NCBI GenBank assembly: GCA_037445025.1 | Contig: JBBILI010000022.1 | Span: 1 to 64,000 of the forward strand | Reading direction: 5' to 3' | Length of the DNA: 64,000 nucleotides | From: CAIQQQ01 sp037445025 | GTDB taxonomy: Bacteria; Pseudomonadota; Alphaproteobacteria; Acetobacterales; Acetobacteraceae | In this document: in pieces, positions 35,488-42,837 of the stretch | Layout of the letters: every line of letters begins with the position of its first letter | Position numbering within the stretch: position 1 is the stretch's first letter | The notes under the pieces: generated by a model | Seen by the model: the letters and a program-made list of their open reading frames with translations, nothing else | What the model was told of the DNA's origin: nothing | The model's database searches: none | Program-made: the position numbers and the translations under genes

Positions 35488-36729
35488 CTACCCCTGGCGG
35501 ATCAGCCTTGCAACGAAGAAGCCGTCCATGCCGCCGCGCTCCGGCCAGAACGCCGGCGTGGTGCGCACATGCCCGGCCGGTGTCAAAGCCTCGGGCAGCC
35601 CGGCCAGCTCCGCCGGGGTGAACGGCTCGGCGCGCACCGGCAGGCGGCGGATGGCGGATTCGATGCGCGGGGCGCCTTCCTCCGGCTGCAGCGAGCACAC
35701 GGCATAGACCAGCCGCCCGCCCGGCTTGAGCATGGCGCAGGCGGCCTCGATCAGCCGGTCCTGCTGGGCGGCCAGGCCCTGCAGGTCGCGCGGGCGCTTG
35801 AGATACATCACATCGGGGTGACGGCGGATGGTGCCGGTGGCGCTGCACGGCGCGTCGAGCAGCACGGCGTCGAGCGGCGCGCTGGGCTGCCAGGTGCCGG
35901 CATCGGCCAGCACGGTCTCCACGGTGAGGTGCAGCCGGGCGAGGTTCTCGCGCAGCCGGGCGATGCGGGCGGGATGGCTTTCCACCGCGGTGATGGCAGC
36001 GCCGCTGAGGGCGAGCTGCGCGGTCTTGCCGCCGGGAGCGGCGCAGAGATCGGCCACATGCTCGCCGGCACGCGGCGCCAGAAGCTGGGCGGGCAGGGTG
36101 GCGGCGGCGTCCTGCACCCAGAGATCGCCTTCGACGAAGCCGGGCAGCGTGGTCACGCGGGTGCCGGGGGGGCAGCGCCAGCCGCCGGTGGGCAGCTTCT
36201 CGGCGTTTGGCGGCACTTCGGCGCCGGGTTTGAGCCACAGGTCCAGCGGCGCCTCGACCAGGTGGGCGGTTGCGATCGCGCGGGCCTCGCTGCCCCAGGC
36301 GGTCCAGAGCCAGGACGGCGTGTCGAGTCTTGGACCGTCCAGCCCGTCAAGGCCTGCCGCGCCGCCTTCGGCGACCCGGCGCAGCACGGCGTTGACCAGG
36401 CCTGCAAACGGCGTCATGCCGCGGCTGCGGGCAAGACCGACAGCGGTGGCGACGGCGGCATGGGCTGGCGTGTCGAGCAGCAGCAGGCCGGCCGCACCGA
36501 TGCGCAGCACGAGCATGACCTGGGGCGGCGGCGCCTTCTTCAGCAGAGGTTCCAGCACGGCATCGAGCGAGCCCATGCGGCGCAGCACGGCGCCGGCCAG
36601 GCGGTGGCCGGCGGCACGGTCGCGCGGTTCCAGGGTGGCCAGGGCATCCAGCGCCTCCTCGAGCGGGCGATGCCGTTCGAGTGTCGCGGTCAGCAGATCG
36701 AACGCGGCTTCACGGGTTGGGTCACGCAT
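35488..36729 (-). CDS. rsmB: 16S rRNA (cytosine-967-C5)-methyltransferase RsmB
   Basis: A 413-residue enzyme. An N-terminal NusB-like helical domain (~1-130; REAAFDLLTATLERHRPLEE) precedes the NOL1/NOP2/Sun methyltransferase domain. That domain has the SAM motif VADLCAAPGGKTAQL (~226), the first catalytic cysteine in LLDAPCSATGTIRRHPDV (~290) and the second in LVYAVCSLQPEEG (~343). ATG 36729 is preferred to the GTG one codon before it. It is first in a run with rpe and the heparinase-like gene. Confidence 0.93.
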   Translation of the reverse strand: MRDPTREAAFDLLTATLERHRPLEEALDALATLEPRDRAAGHRLAGAVLRRMGSLDAVLEPLLKKAPPPQVMLVLRIGAAGLLLLDTPAHAAVATAVGLARSRGMTPFAGLVNAVLRRVAEGGAAGLDGLDGPRLDTPSWLWTAWGSEARAIATAHLVEAPLDLWLKPGAEVPPNAEKLPTGGWRCPPGTRVTTLPGFVEGDLWVQDAAATLPAQLLAPRAGEHVADLCAAPGGKTAQLALSGAAITAVESHPARIARLRENLARLHLTVETVLADAGTWQPSAPLDAVLLDAPCSATGTIRRHPDVMYLKRPRDLQGLAAQQDRLIEAACAMLKPGGRLVYAVCSLQPEEGAPRIESAIRRLPVRAEPFTPAELAGLPEALTPAGHVRTTPAFWPERGGMDGFFVARLIRQG

Positions 36730-36967
36730 CACGCGCGAGACGCCGTACGAAAGGCATGCAAGCGGGTGTCGGCCAACTTGAACAGCATGGGACCCATCAG
36801 CACAATGTTAACGAGTCTATACACATTTCCGGTGATCTTACCGCGCCAAACTTGCAGGAAAAGTCACCACACGCGCGAAATCACCGCGAATTTCGATGGG
36901 ACGTCAAACGTATCCGGCACCGTCAGATTATCGGTGCAAAATAGGAACGGATGCAAAGGGACCAGGA

Positions 36968-37043
36968 TGGTGGAGCTGAGCGGGATCGAACCGCTGACCT
37001 CCTCATTGCGAACGAGGCGCTCTCCCAACTGAGCTACAGCCCC
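36968..37043 (-). tRNA. tRNA-Ala(CGC)
   Basis: The reverse complement has the same acceptor, D and T arms as the tRNA at 31233-31308, but the anticodon arm CCTCG-TTCGCAA-TGAGG gives anticodon CGC. There is one G-T pair in the anticodon stem. CCA is encoded. It reads GCG alanine codons, which are frequent in this GC-rich genome. The 238 bases between it and rsmB show no gene. Confidence 0.95.
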
Positions 37044-37245
37044 ATCCGGTCCGGCAATAACGCAGCACACCCGGGGCGGTCGACCCGGGTGCGTGACCGA
37101 GGGCGGACATTGCTCACCACGGATTGGCAAGTCAAGCAGGCTTTAACCTTGGCATGTGATATCTTCCATGGTCTGGGCGCAGGCCCCGTTGCGGGCGAGG
37201 GGCACGACCGCTACGTATCCAGCCCTGTTCCCGGGAGCTTCCTGC

Positions 37246-37563
37246 GTGATCTCGATTCTGTTTCAGGTTCTCGACCAGCTGCTCAACCTGTTCCGCTGGG
37301 CCGTGATCCTTGCGGCCGTGTTCAGCATGCTGGTCTCGTTCGGCGTGCTCGACACGCGCAACCGCCTGGTCTGGACCATCGGTGACTTTCTCTACCGCAT
37401 CACCGAACCGGCGCTGCGGCCGATCCGCAACATCCTGCCGAGCTTCGGCTCCATCGATCTCAGCCCGATCGTGCTGATCCTGCTGATCTGGGTGGTGCAG
37501 GCGCTGCTGGCGCGGATCTATGCGGCCATCGTGTTCGGCAACATCCAGGGCCTGTTCCTGTGA
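37246..37563 (+). CDS. YggT family membrane protein
   Basis: A 105-residue protein with two hydrophobic segments (FRWAVILAAVFSMLVSFGVL and IVLILLIWVVQALLARIYAA) and the family motif ITEPALRPIRNILPSFGSID between them. A GTG at 37246 with GGGAG ten bases upstream is the better start, because the ATG at 37156 adds 30 unrelated residues. YggT proteins are linked to osmotic/ion stress and septum-associated functions, without a proven activity. It overlaps the DUF167 gene by 4 bases (GTGA). Confidence 0.88.
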   Translation: MISILFQVLDQLLNLFRWAVILAAVFSMLVSFGVLDTRNRLVWTIGDFLYRITEPALRPIRNILPSFGSIDLSPIVLILLIWVVQALLARIYAAIVFGNIQGLFL

Positions 37564-37880
37564 CCAGCCAGCCGGACGGAATGCCGTTCTGGCGGCTGGC
37601 CGGCGACGGTGTGCGGGTGGCGGTGAAGGTGCAGCCGAAATCCCGCAGGCCCGGGCTGCAGGGCCGCGTCGCCGATGTGGACGGCAGCCGGCTGCGGATC
37701 GGCGTGGCCGAGGCCGCCGAGGACGGGCGCGCCAACCGCGCCGCCTGCGCCCTGCTGGCCGATGCGATCGGCCTGCCGCGTGCCGCCGTCGTCGTGGCGC
37801 TGGGGGCGACATCCCGGCAGAAAACGCTTCACGTGGCAGGGGATCCGGCCGAGCTGGCCCTGCGTTTGCAGTCTTTCTAA
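37560..37880 (+). CDS. DUF167/YggU family protein
   Basis: A 106-residue protein with the family pattern VRVAVKVQPKSRRPGLQG (~18-35), LRIGVAEAAEDGRANRAACA (~46) and VVVALGATSRQKTLHVAGDP (~77-96). The start is GTG overlapping the yggT stop. YggT-YggU pairs are common. The function is unknown. The next gene, folD, begins 11 bases after its stop. Confidence 0.9.
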   Translation: MTSQPDGMPFWRLAGDGVRVAVKVQPKSRRPGLQGRVADVDGSRLRIGVAEAAEDGRANRAACALLADAIGLPRAAVVVALGATSRQKTLHVAGDPAELALRLQSF

Positions 37881-37891
37881 GGAACTGGCCG

Positions 37892-38749
37892 ATGACGGCA
37901 CGCCTGATCGATGGCCGCCGTGTCGCGGCGAACCTGCACGCCGCGCTGGCTGAGCGGATCGCAGCCCAGCCGTTCAAGCCGGCCCTGGCCGTGGTGCTGG
38001 TGGGCGACGATCCCGCCAGTGCCGTCTATGTCCGCAACAAGGATCGCGCGGCCGCCTCGGTCGGCATCGCGGTGCAGACGCTGCGTCTGCCAGCCAGCAC
38101 CCGCCAGGGCGATCTGCTCACGGTCATTGCCGGCCTCAACGAGGATCAGGGTGTCGACGGCATCCTCGTCCAGCTGCCGCTGCCGGCCCATCTCGACGCC
38201 CAGGCGGTGATCCGGGCGATCGACCCGGCCAAGGATGTCGATGGTCTCACCCCCATCAACGCCGGGCTGCTTGCCGCCGGCCAGCCGCATCTGGTGCCCT
38301 GCACGCCGATGGGCGTGATGAAGCTGCTGGAAGCCGCGGGCACCACGCTGCGCGGCGCACGCGCGCTGGTGTTGGGCCGTTCGGTGCTGGTGGGCAGGCC
38401 GGTGGCGGCGCTGCTGACGGCAGCCGATGCCACCGTGACCATCGCGCATTCCCGCACCGTCGACCTTCCGGACGAATGCCGCCGCGCGGATATCCTGATC
38501 GCGGCGGTGGGGCGCCCCGAGATGGTGCAGGGCGACTGGATCGCCCCAGGCGCCGTCGTCATCGATGTCGGCATCAACCGCCTGCCCGACGGACGACTGG
38601 TCGGCGACGTGGCGTTCGATGCCTGCGCCGCGGTGGCCGGCGCCATCACGCCTGTGCCGGGTGGGGTCGGGCCCATGACCATCGCCTGCCTGCTGGAGAA
38701 CACCGTCACCGCGGCGCAGGCCCGCCGCGGCCCTGCACTCCTGCCCTGA
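37892..38749 (+). CDS. folD: Bifunctional methylenetetrahydrofolate dehydrogenase/cyclohydrolase FolD
   Basis: A 285-residue enzyme. It shows YVRNKDRAAASVGI with the catalytic lysine (~48), GILVQLPLPAHLD (~91), PCTPMGVMKLLEAAG (~137), the NADP-binding VLGRSVLVGRPVAALL (~160) and the terminal ITPVPGGVGPMTIACLLENT (~254). It oxidises 5,10-methylene-THF to 10-formyl-THF. AAGGA lies 10 bases before the ATG. It works in the same one-carbon pool as glyA further down the window. Confidence 0.96.
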   Translation: MTARLIDGRRVAANLHAALAERIAAQPFKPALAVVLVGDDPASAVYVRNKDRAAASVGIAVQTLRLPASTRQGDLLTVIAGLNEDQGVDGILVQLPLPAHLDAQAVIRAIDPAKDVDGLTPINAGLLAAGQPHLVPCTPMGVMKLLEAAGTTLRGARALVLGRSVLVGRPVAALLTAADATVTIAHSRTVDLPDECRRADILIAAVGRPEMVQGDWIAPGAVVIDVGINRLPDGRLVGDVAFDACAAVAGAITPVPGGVGPMTIACLLENTVTAAQARRGPALLP

Positions 38750-38820
38750 TGAGAGCAATATGGCTTTAGGTTCTCCCACCCAGCCATAACATTGCGCCTC
38801 AGAACAAACAGCTGGAGCGG

Positions 38821-38846
38821 GGTGGCATCGCCAGTCAGATGCCACC
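38821..38846. terminator. Hairpin between folD and the SdhAF4-like gene
   Basis: GGTGGCATC and GATGCCACC form a perfect 9 bp stem with an 8-base loop, 5 bases beyond the stop of the minus-strand small gene and 70 bases after folD. There is no T-run in either direction. It is a likely 3'-end structure for one or both. Confidence 0.4.
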
Positions 38847-38851
38847 GTTCA

Positions 38852-38992
38852 CTAGAAATCCGTGCAGCGGCCCTTGTGCGACCAGTCGCCATAGCGGGTC
38901 GGTTCCGGACCTTCGGCACCGCCGACCTCCTTGGGCAGCGGCGGCGGTGGGGCGGGCGGGGGCGGCGCGGCGGGCTTGGTCTGGTCTTCCAT
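38852..38992 (-). CDS. DUF1674 / SdhAF4-like small protein
   Basis: A 46-residue protein. After a proline-rich start (MEDQTKPAAPPPP) it ends with the highly conserved DUF1674 signature KEVGGAEGPEPTRYGDWSHK followed by GRCTDF. The family includes the mitochondrial succinate dehydrogenase assembly factor SdhAF4/Sdh8, which helps load flavin-containing SdhA. Its presence supports alphaproteobacterial ancestry. It is too short for common gene-length cut-offs. A weak ribosome site (GAGG) precedes the ATG, and a hairpin follows the stop. Confidence 0.85.
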   Translation of the reverse strand: MEDQTKPAAPPPPAPPPPLPKEVGGAEGPEPTRYGDWSHKGRCTDF

Positions 38993-39146
38993 GCCTCAGA
39001 GATAGCCTCCCCGCGCGATCCGGCAAGCTGGCAATGCTGCAACACATGGCAGATGGAACGCATCGCTGTTGGTTCGCTGGCTTGCCATGCGGCTCCGGTC
39101 ACCGCACACACTGGCACTCCATGAAAGAGCGAGGAGCGTGACCCGC

Positions 39147-39809
39147 ATGGCGGTCAAGGGCGCGCGGTGGCGTACGGGGCGATGGCCGGCCATGGCCATC
39201 CTGCTGCTGCTTTGTCTGGGGGCGGCTCCCGATCCGGCGGCGCCGGGTCCGCTGGGCGAGCGCGAGATCGCCATCGTCAACCACAGCGCCCACAGCATCG
39301 TCGAGCTCTATGTCTCGCCCAGCAGTGCCGATGCCTGGGGGCCGGACCGGCTGGGCGATCGGCAGATCGATACCGGTGGCCGGCTGCAGGTGCCGCTCGG
39401 CCGTATGCGCGACTGTGCGTTCGACGTGCTGGCCGTCTATGACGATGCCACCCGCGAGGAGATCCGCGCCGTCAATCTCTGCCGGATCAGGATGCTGACC
39501 GTCGATGGCAGCAAGGCCACGCCCCCGCCGCTGCCGAGCGAGACGGTGACACTGGTCAACGCCAGCAGGCTGCCGATCCAGCAGCTGTTCATCTCGCCGC
39601 CGGACGCCGCCCAATGGGGTGATGACCTGCTGGCCACGGCCGGGCTGTCGGTGGGCGAACAGCGCGACATCACCTACCAGGGCACCTGCGAGGCGGATGT
39701 GCGGGTGGTGTTCACCAACCGCGCCGCGGAGGAGCGGCGCGGGCTGAACCTGTGCATGCGGGTCAACCTGAAGATCACCCCGGGGTGGACGACGGCGGAG
39801 GCGCCTTAA
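39147..39809 (+). CDS. Secreted protein with two tandem homologous domains
   Basis: A 220-residue protein that I do not recognise. It has a signal peptide (AMAILLLLCLGAAPDPA), then two copies of a ~75-residue domain. Copy 1 runs VNHSAHSIVELYVSPSSADA...WGPDRLGD...CAFDVLAVYDDATREE and ends VNLC. Copy 2 runs VNASRLPIQQLFISPPDAAQ...CEADVRVVFTNRAAEER and ends LNLC. Each copy has two cysteines at matching places, suggesting one disulphide per domain in the periplasm. GAGGAG precedes the ATG at 39147. It ends at an AT-rich repeat. Confidence 0.75.
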   Translation: MAVKGARWRTGRWPAMAILLLLCLGAAPDPAAPGPLGEREIAIVNHSAHSIVELYVSPSSADAWGPDRLGDRQIDTGGRLQVPLGRMRDCAFDVLAVYDDATREEIRAVNLCRIRMLTVDGSKATPPPLPSETVTLVNASRLPIQQLFISPPDAAQWGDDLLATAGLSVGEQRDITYQGTCEADVRVVFTNRAAEERRGLNLCMRVNLKITPGWTTAEAP

Positions 39810-39824
39810 GTGGTTAAGAAAGAA

Positions 39825-40063
39825 CTTCTTTTCTGAAGAAAAGAAGCAAAAGACTTTATACCAACGGTCATGAAGAATGACCGTTGGTATGGTCTTGGTT
39901 TGGCGCGCCGCCGCCGGCCAACCCGGCGCGCGATACCAACGGCCTTGATCGATGGAAGAGTCATCGATCAAGGCCGTTGGTATTATTCGTTTGGCGGGTC
40001 CTCTCCGGAGAGAATGGCGACAGCCCGATAAAAGTTTTTTGGTTCTTTTTTTCAAAAAGGAAC
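39825..40063. repeat. AT-rich paired-hairpin element, locus 4, interrupted by a triple-hairpin repeat
   Basis: The left unit CTTCTTTTCTGAAGAAAAGAAG (39825-39846) and right unit GGTTCTTTTTTTCAAAAAGGAAC (40041-40063) match locus 1. Between the left unit's trailing AAAAGACTTT and the rest of the centre lies copy B of the triple-hairpin repeat (39858-39983). The element separates the convergent two-domain protein gene and the kinase gene. Confidence 0.8.
39858..39983 (+). repeat. Triple-hairpin repeat, copy B
   Basis: A 126 bp copy with the same three hairpins as copy A, in the opposite orientation: ATACCAACGGTCAT/ATGACCGTTGGTAT, the GGCGCGCCGCCGCCGG centre, then the long arm pair GATACCAACGGCCTTGATCG and its complement. 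It is nested in an AT-rich element. No convincing target duplication is visible. Confidence 0.85.
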
Positions 40064-40071
40064 GTGCTGCC

Positions 40072-42813
40072 CTACCTCTCGTTGACCGTCTCCAGCTCCT
40101 CCTTCAGCTCCTGCGGCAGCGATCCCGGACGTTGCTTGGCTTTCGTGCCGGTGCCGATCTCGTCCATGGCCAGTTCGGTTTTGGCGTAGGCGAAGTCCCA
40201 GGCGCGGTCCTTGACCTGACCCTCGGCCGTGCCGAACGGCTTGCCCGCCTCCTTCAGCGCCTTGACCAGCGGGGCGATATCGTCGCGCGCGTTGATTTCG
40301 TCGAGTCGGTCCTGGAAGCCTTTCAGCAGGCCGGGCAGCTCCTGTTTCGCCTGTTCGAACGCCGGGTCATCCCCGTCTTTCGTCTGGGCGGCAAGCTCCG
40401 CCTTGCGGTATCGTGCCATCGTCTCCCCAAGTTCGGTCATCACCGCCGCCACCGCGCGCCCGGCTGCCTTGACATAGGCCGCCATGGCCAGACGCAGCGG
40501 CTTGAGATCGCTGCCCGGCCCGTCGACCACCTCGGGGTTGTCGAAATTCTTCCGCGCGTCGTTGAGGCAGGACGACATCAGCACGCCCTCCAGCGTCGGA
40601 CGCTTGCCGGGATCCTTGTCCATCATGGCGTTGCGCAGCCGGTCCAGGCTGGTGGTGCCGTGGCCGGTCGGAGCCTTTTGGCCAAACTGGAAGTTGAACG
40701 GCATGTCGCCGAACGTGCCCTCGGAGCCATAGGGCGCGTCCATGTTGTGCAGCATCGTGCCCAGCATGAACACGTCGGACTTGTCGTCGCGGCCACGCAT
40801 GAATTCCGGCGGCATGAACCGATCCGTGGTCTCCGGGGCCTCGCCGTCCCGGCCCTGCTCCGAGGTCTCGCCGCTGCCGAAATCGGCGATCTTCACCGTG
40901 CCGTCATCATCGAGGAAGAAGTTCATCGTCTTGATGTCGTTGTGGATCAGGCCGATGTCCTGCATCGCCTTCAGCCCTTTGGCAGACTGCAGCATCGTGT
41001 CCTGCATCAGCGCCTGCTGGGCGCCTTTGGGCATGATCCCGGATCGCACCAGGCCCGACATCGCCTTGGAGAGGTGATCGACATCGCCGCTCTTGGCCTC
41101 CTCCATGACCATGAACAGCGCGCCGTCCTTGCCGGTGACCACCCCCTTGAGATCGACCACATGCTTGTTGGGCGTGCCGTCCTGGCCGCCACAGACGAGG
41201 CGATGGATCTTCGCCTCCTTCACCATCTCCTCGCGGGATTTGAAGCCCCGAACCTCCTCTGGCTGCGTATGGAGGGGCCGCGGGTCGCTCAGCTGATCTT
41301 CGGTCATGAACTGATCGCTCGCTCCGGCCAGGGTCGATTTGACCACGACGGTCGGCGCGTCCTTGCTGCCGCCGGCCAGGCGATAGCGCATCACCATGCC
41401 CTTGCCGCCGGCGCCGAGCAGCTCCGGGCTGTCATAGGTCTCGCCGTTGATGGTCACCGAGGACGGCACGTCGTGGTCCTTGCCGCCCTTGGTGATGGTC
41501 ACGGTGTCGCCCGAGGCCTGGTTGGGCAGGTTCTCCTCGATCGCTTCGCGGATCTTGACGGCGGTGGTCTCGACGAGCCTGCGCAGGTTCGGCGTCCATT
41601 CCTCGATATCCTGTCCCAGCCCGAGCTCCGCCCCGATGACCAGGCGCAGCCCGTTGAGGTTCTGCAGGGCAAGGTCGAACAGCACGTCGCTGTCGGGCAC
41701 CCGAGACTCGTCCCAGATCAGCTGCAACACGTTGTCCTGGACCGCCTGGGCCTTGGTCTCGATCGCGTTGGTGTCGAGATCCTCCTCCTTCGTCTTGACG
41801 AAATCGTCGTCGACCATGTCGCCGACATGGAACTGCCTCAGCACCGGCGGGGTCTTGGGCCTCTGTTCGCCGGTGCGGAAATTGGGGTCGAGCACCAGCT
41901 GGTCATTGCCGAAATCCTGATAATACTGGTTCAGCGCGATACCGAGGATTTCCTTCTCGCGCTGCTCCAGATGGGCGAAGCGGTCGCCGGTGTCCTGGCG
42001 CAGGTCGCGCTTGTGCAAGGTCAGCAGGCCCAGCAGCTTGTCCTCGAACACCACCCCCTTGTCGATCGTGGGCTGGCGCACCCGCTCGGCGGTGATGAAC
42101 TGTGCGCCGCCGAACCTGGCTTCCGTCTCGATTGCGTTCAGCCGCTCGTTGAGCTGCTGCAGCACCACCCGGGCCTTGGTATCGCTCTCGTTGAACACCT
42201 GCTGGATGGCGTGGCGGTGGCGGGCGATGGCGGCTTCGGCGTCAAGGCTGGCCACGGCCTGTTCGGCCACGCGCGTGGTGCGCTCCGCCGAGGCCTTCAT
42301 GCCGCGCCAGCCGGCCTCCCGGCTGGACACGTCGTAGAGGAAATCCTCGAGCTCCTCCTCGGTGATGCGGTCCGGCGCGGCCTTGATGATGTCCTGGATG
42401 GCAAGGTCCATGGTGTTCGCCGCCAGCGCCATGTTGTTCTTGATCGTCAGGATCGTCGCTTCCATGGCGGCGAGGTCCCGCGCGATCGCCTTGGGCGAGT
42501 GGCTCTTGATGAACCCCTTCGCCTTGGCGCGGGCCTCGCGCTTGATCGCGTTGAGGTCCTTGTAGGCACCCTCGAAGTTCGGCGCGCTGCGGTCCTCGGG
42601 GCCATGCCCCTTGGTGACGGCGGCATCGAGCAGATTCTGCAACCGGGTGCGTTCGGGATCGGTCGGGTCGAGCACCGCGATCTCCTCGGCCACCTTGCCG
42701 CGCCTTCGGTCGAACTCGAGGAACGCCTTGGTCATCTTCGCGTCCTGCTTGCGCGAGCCGATGATGTAGAGGTCGATGAACTTCTGCTGTTCCGGGGTGG
42801 GGGTCTTGGCCAT
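40072..42813 (-). CDS. Predicted eukaryote-like protein kinase with long helical N-terminus
   Basis: A 913-residue protein. Residues 1-450 are charged and helical (EQQKFIDLYIIGSRKQDAKM...), with no family recognised. Residues ~455-750 are a protein-kinase fold: glycine loop ELLGAGGKGMVMRYRL (~462), lysine in TVVVKST (~490), catalytic loop LIHNDIKTMNFFL (HND in place of HRD, ~623), VKIADFGSGE (DFG ~642), a PPEF segment and KSDVFMLGTMLH. The C-terminal ~150 residues are again helical. All catalytic Asp/Lys/Asn positions look intact. GAGGA precedes the ATG. It lies 24 bases downstream of the partner gene at 42838-43932. The substrate and role are unknown. Confidence 0.8.
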   Translation of the reverse strand: MAKTPTPEQQKFIDLYIIGSRKQDAKMTKAFLEFDRRRGKVAEEIAVLDPTDPERTRLQNLLDAAVTKGHGPEDRSAPNFEGAYKDLNAIKREARAKAKGFIKSHSPKAIARDLAAMEATILTIKNNMALAANTMDLAIQDIIKAAPDRITEEELEDFLYDVSSREAGWRGMKASAERTTRVAEQAVASLDAEAAIARHRHAIQQVFNESDTKARVVLQQLNERLNAIETEARFGGAQFITAERVRQPTIDKGVVFEDKLLGLLTLHKRDLRQDTGDRFAHLEQREKEILGIALNQYYQDFGNDQLVLDPNFRTGEQRPKTPPVLRQFHVGDMVDDDFVKTKEEDLDTNAIETKAQAVQDNVLQLIWDESRVPDSDVLFDLALQNLNGLRLVIGAELGLGQDIEEWTPNLRRLVETTAVKIREAIEENLPNQASGDTVTITKGGKDHDVPSSVTINGETYDSPELLGAGGKGMVMRYRLAGGSKDAPTVVVKSTLAGASDQFMTEDQLSDPRPLHTQPEEVRGFKSREEMVKEAKIHRLVCGGQDGTPNKHVVDLKGVVTGKDGALFMVMEEAKSGDVDHLSKAMSGLVRSGIMPKGAQQALMQDTMLQSAKGLKAMQDIGLIHNDIKTMNFFLDDDGTVKIADFGSGETSEQGRDGEAPETTDRFMPPEFMRGRDDKSDVFMLGTMLHNMDAPYGSEGTFGDMPFNFQFGQKAPTGHGTTSLDRLRNAMMDKDPGKRPTLEGVLMSSCLNDARKNFDNPEVVDGPGSDLKPLRLAMAAYVKAAGRAVAAVMTELGETMARYRKAELAAQTKDGDDPAFEQAKQELPGLLKGFQDRLDEINARDDIAPLVKALKEAGKPFGTAEGQVKDRAWDFAYAKTELAMDEIGTGTKAKQRPGSLPQELKEELETVNER

Positions 42814-42837
42814 ATCAGTCGTCCTCGCGGCTCGGTA

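Noticed and set aside
34784..36238. In-frame 480-codon extension of the heparinase-like protein
   Set aside because: It runs antisense-like through rpe and rsmB in a different frame. ATG 34783 overlaps the rpe stop and gives normal length.
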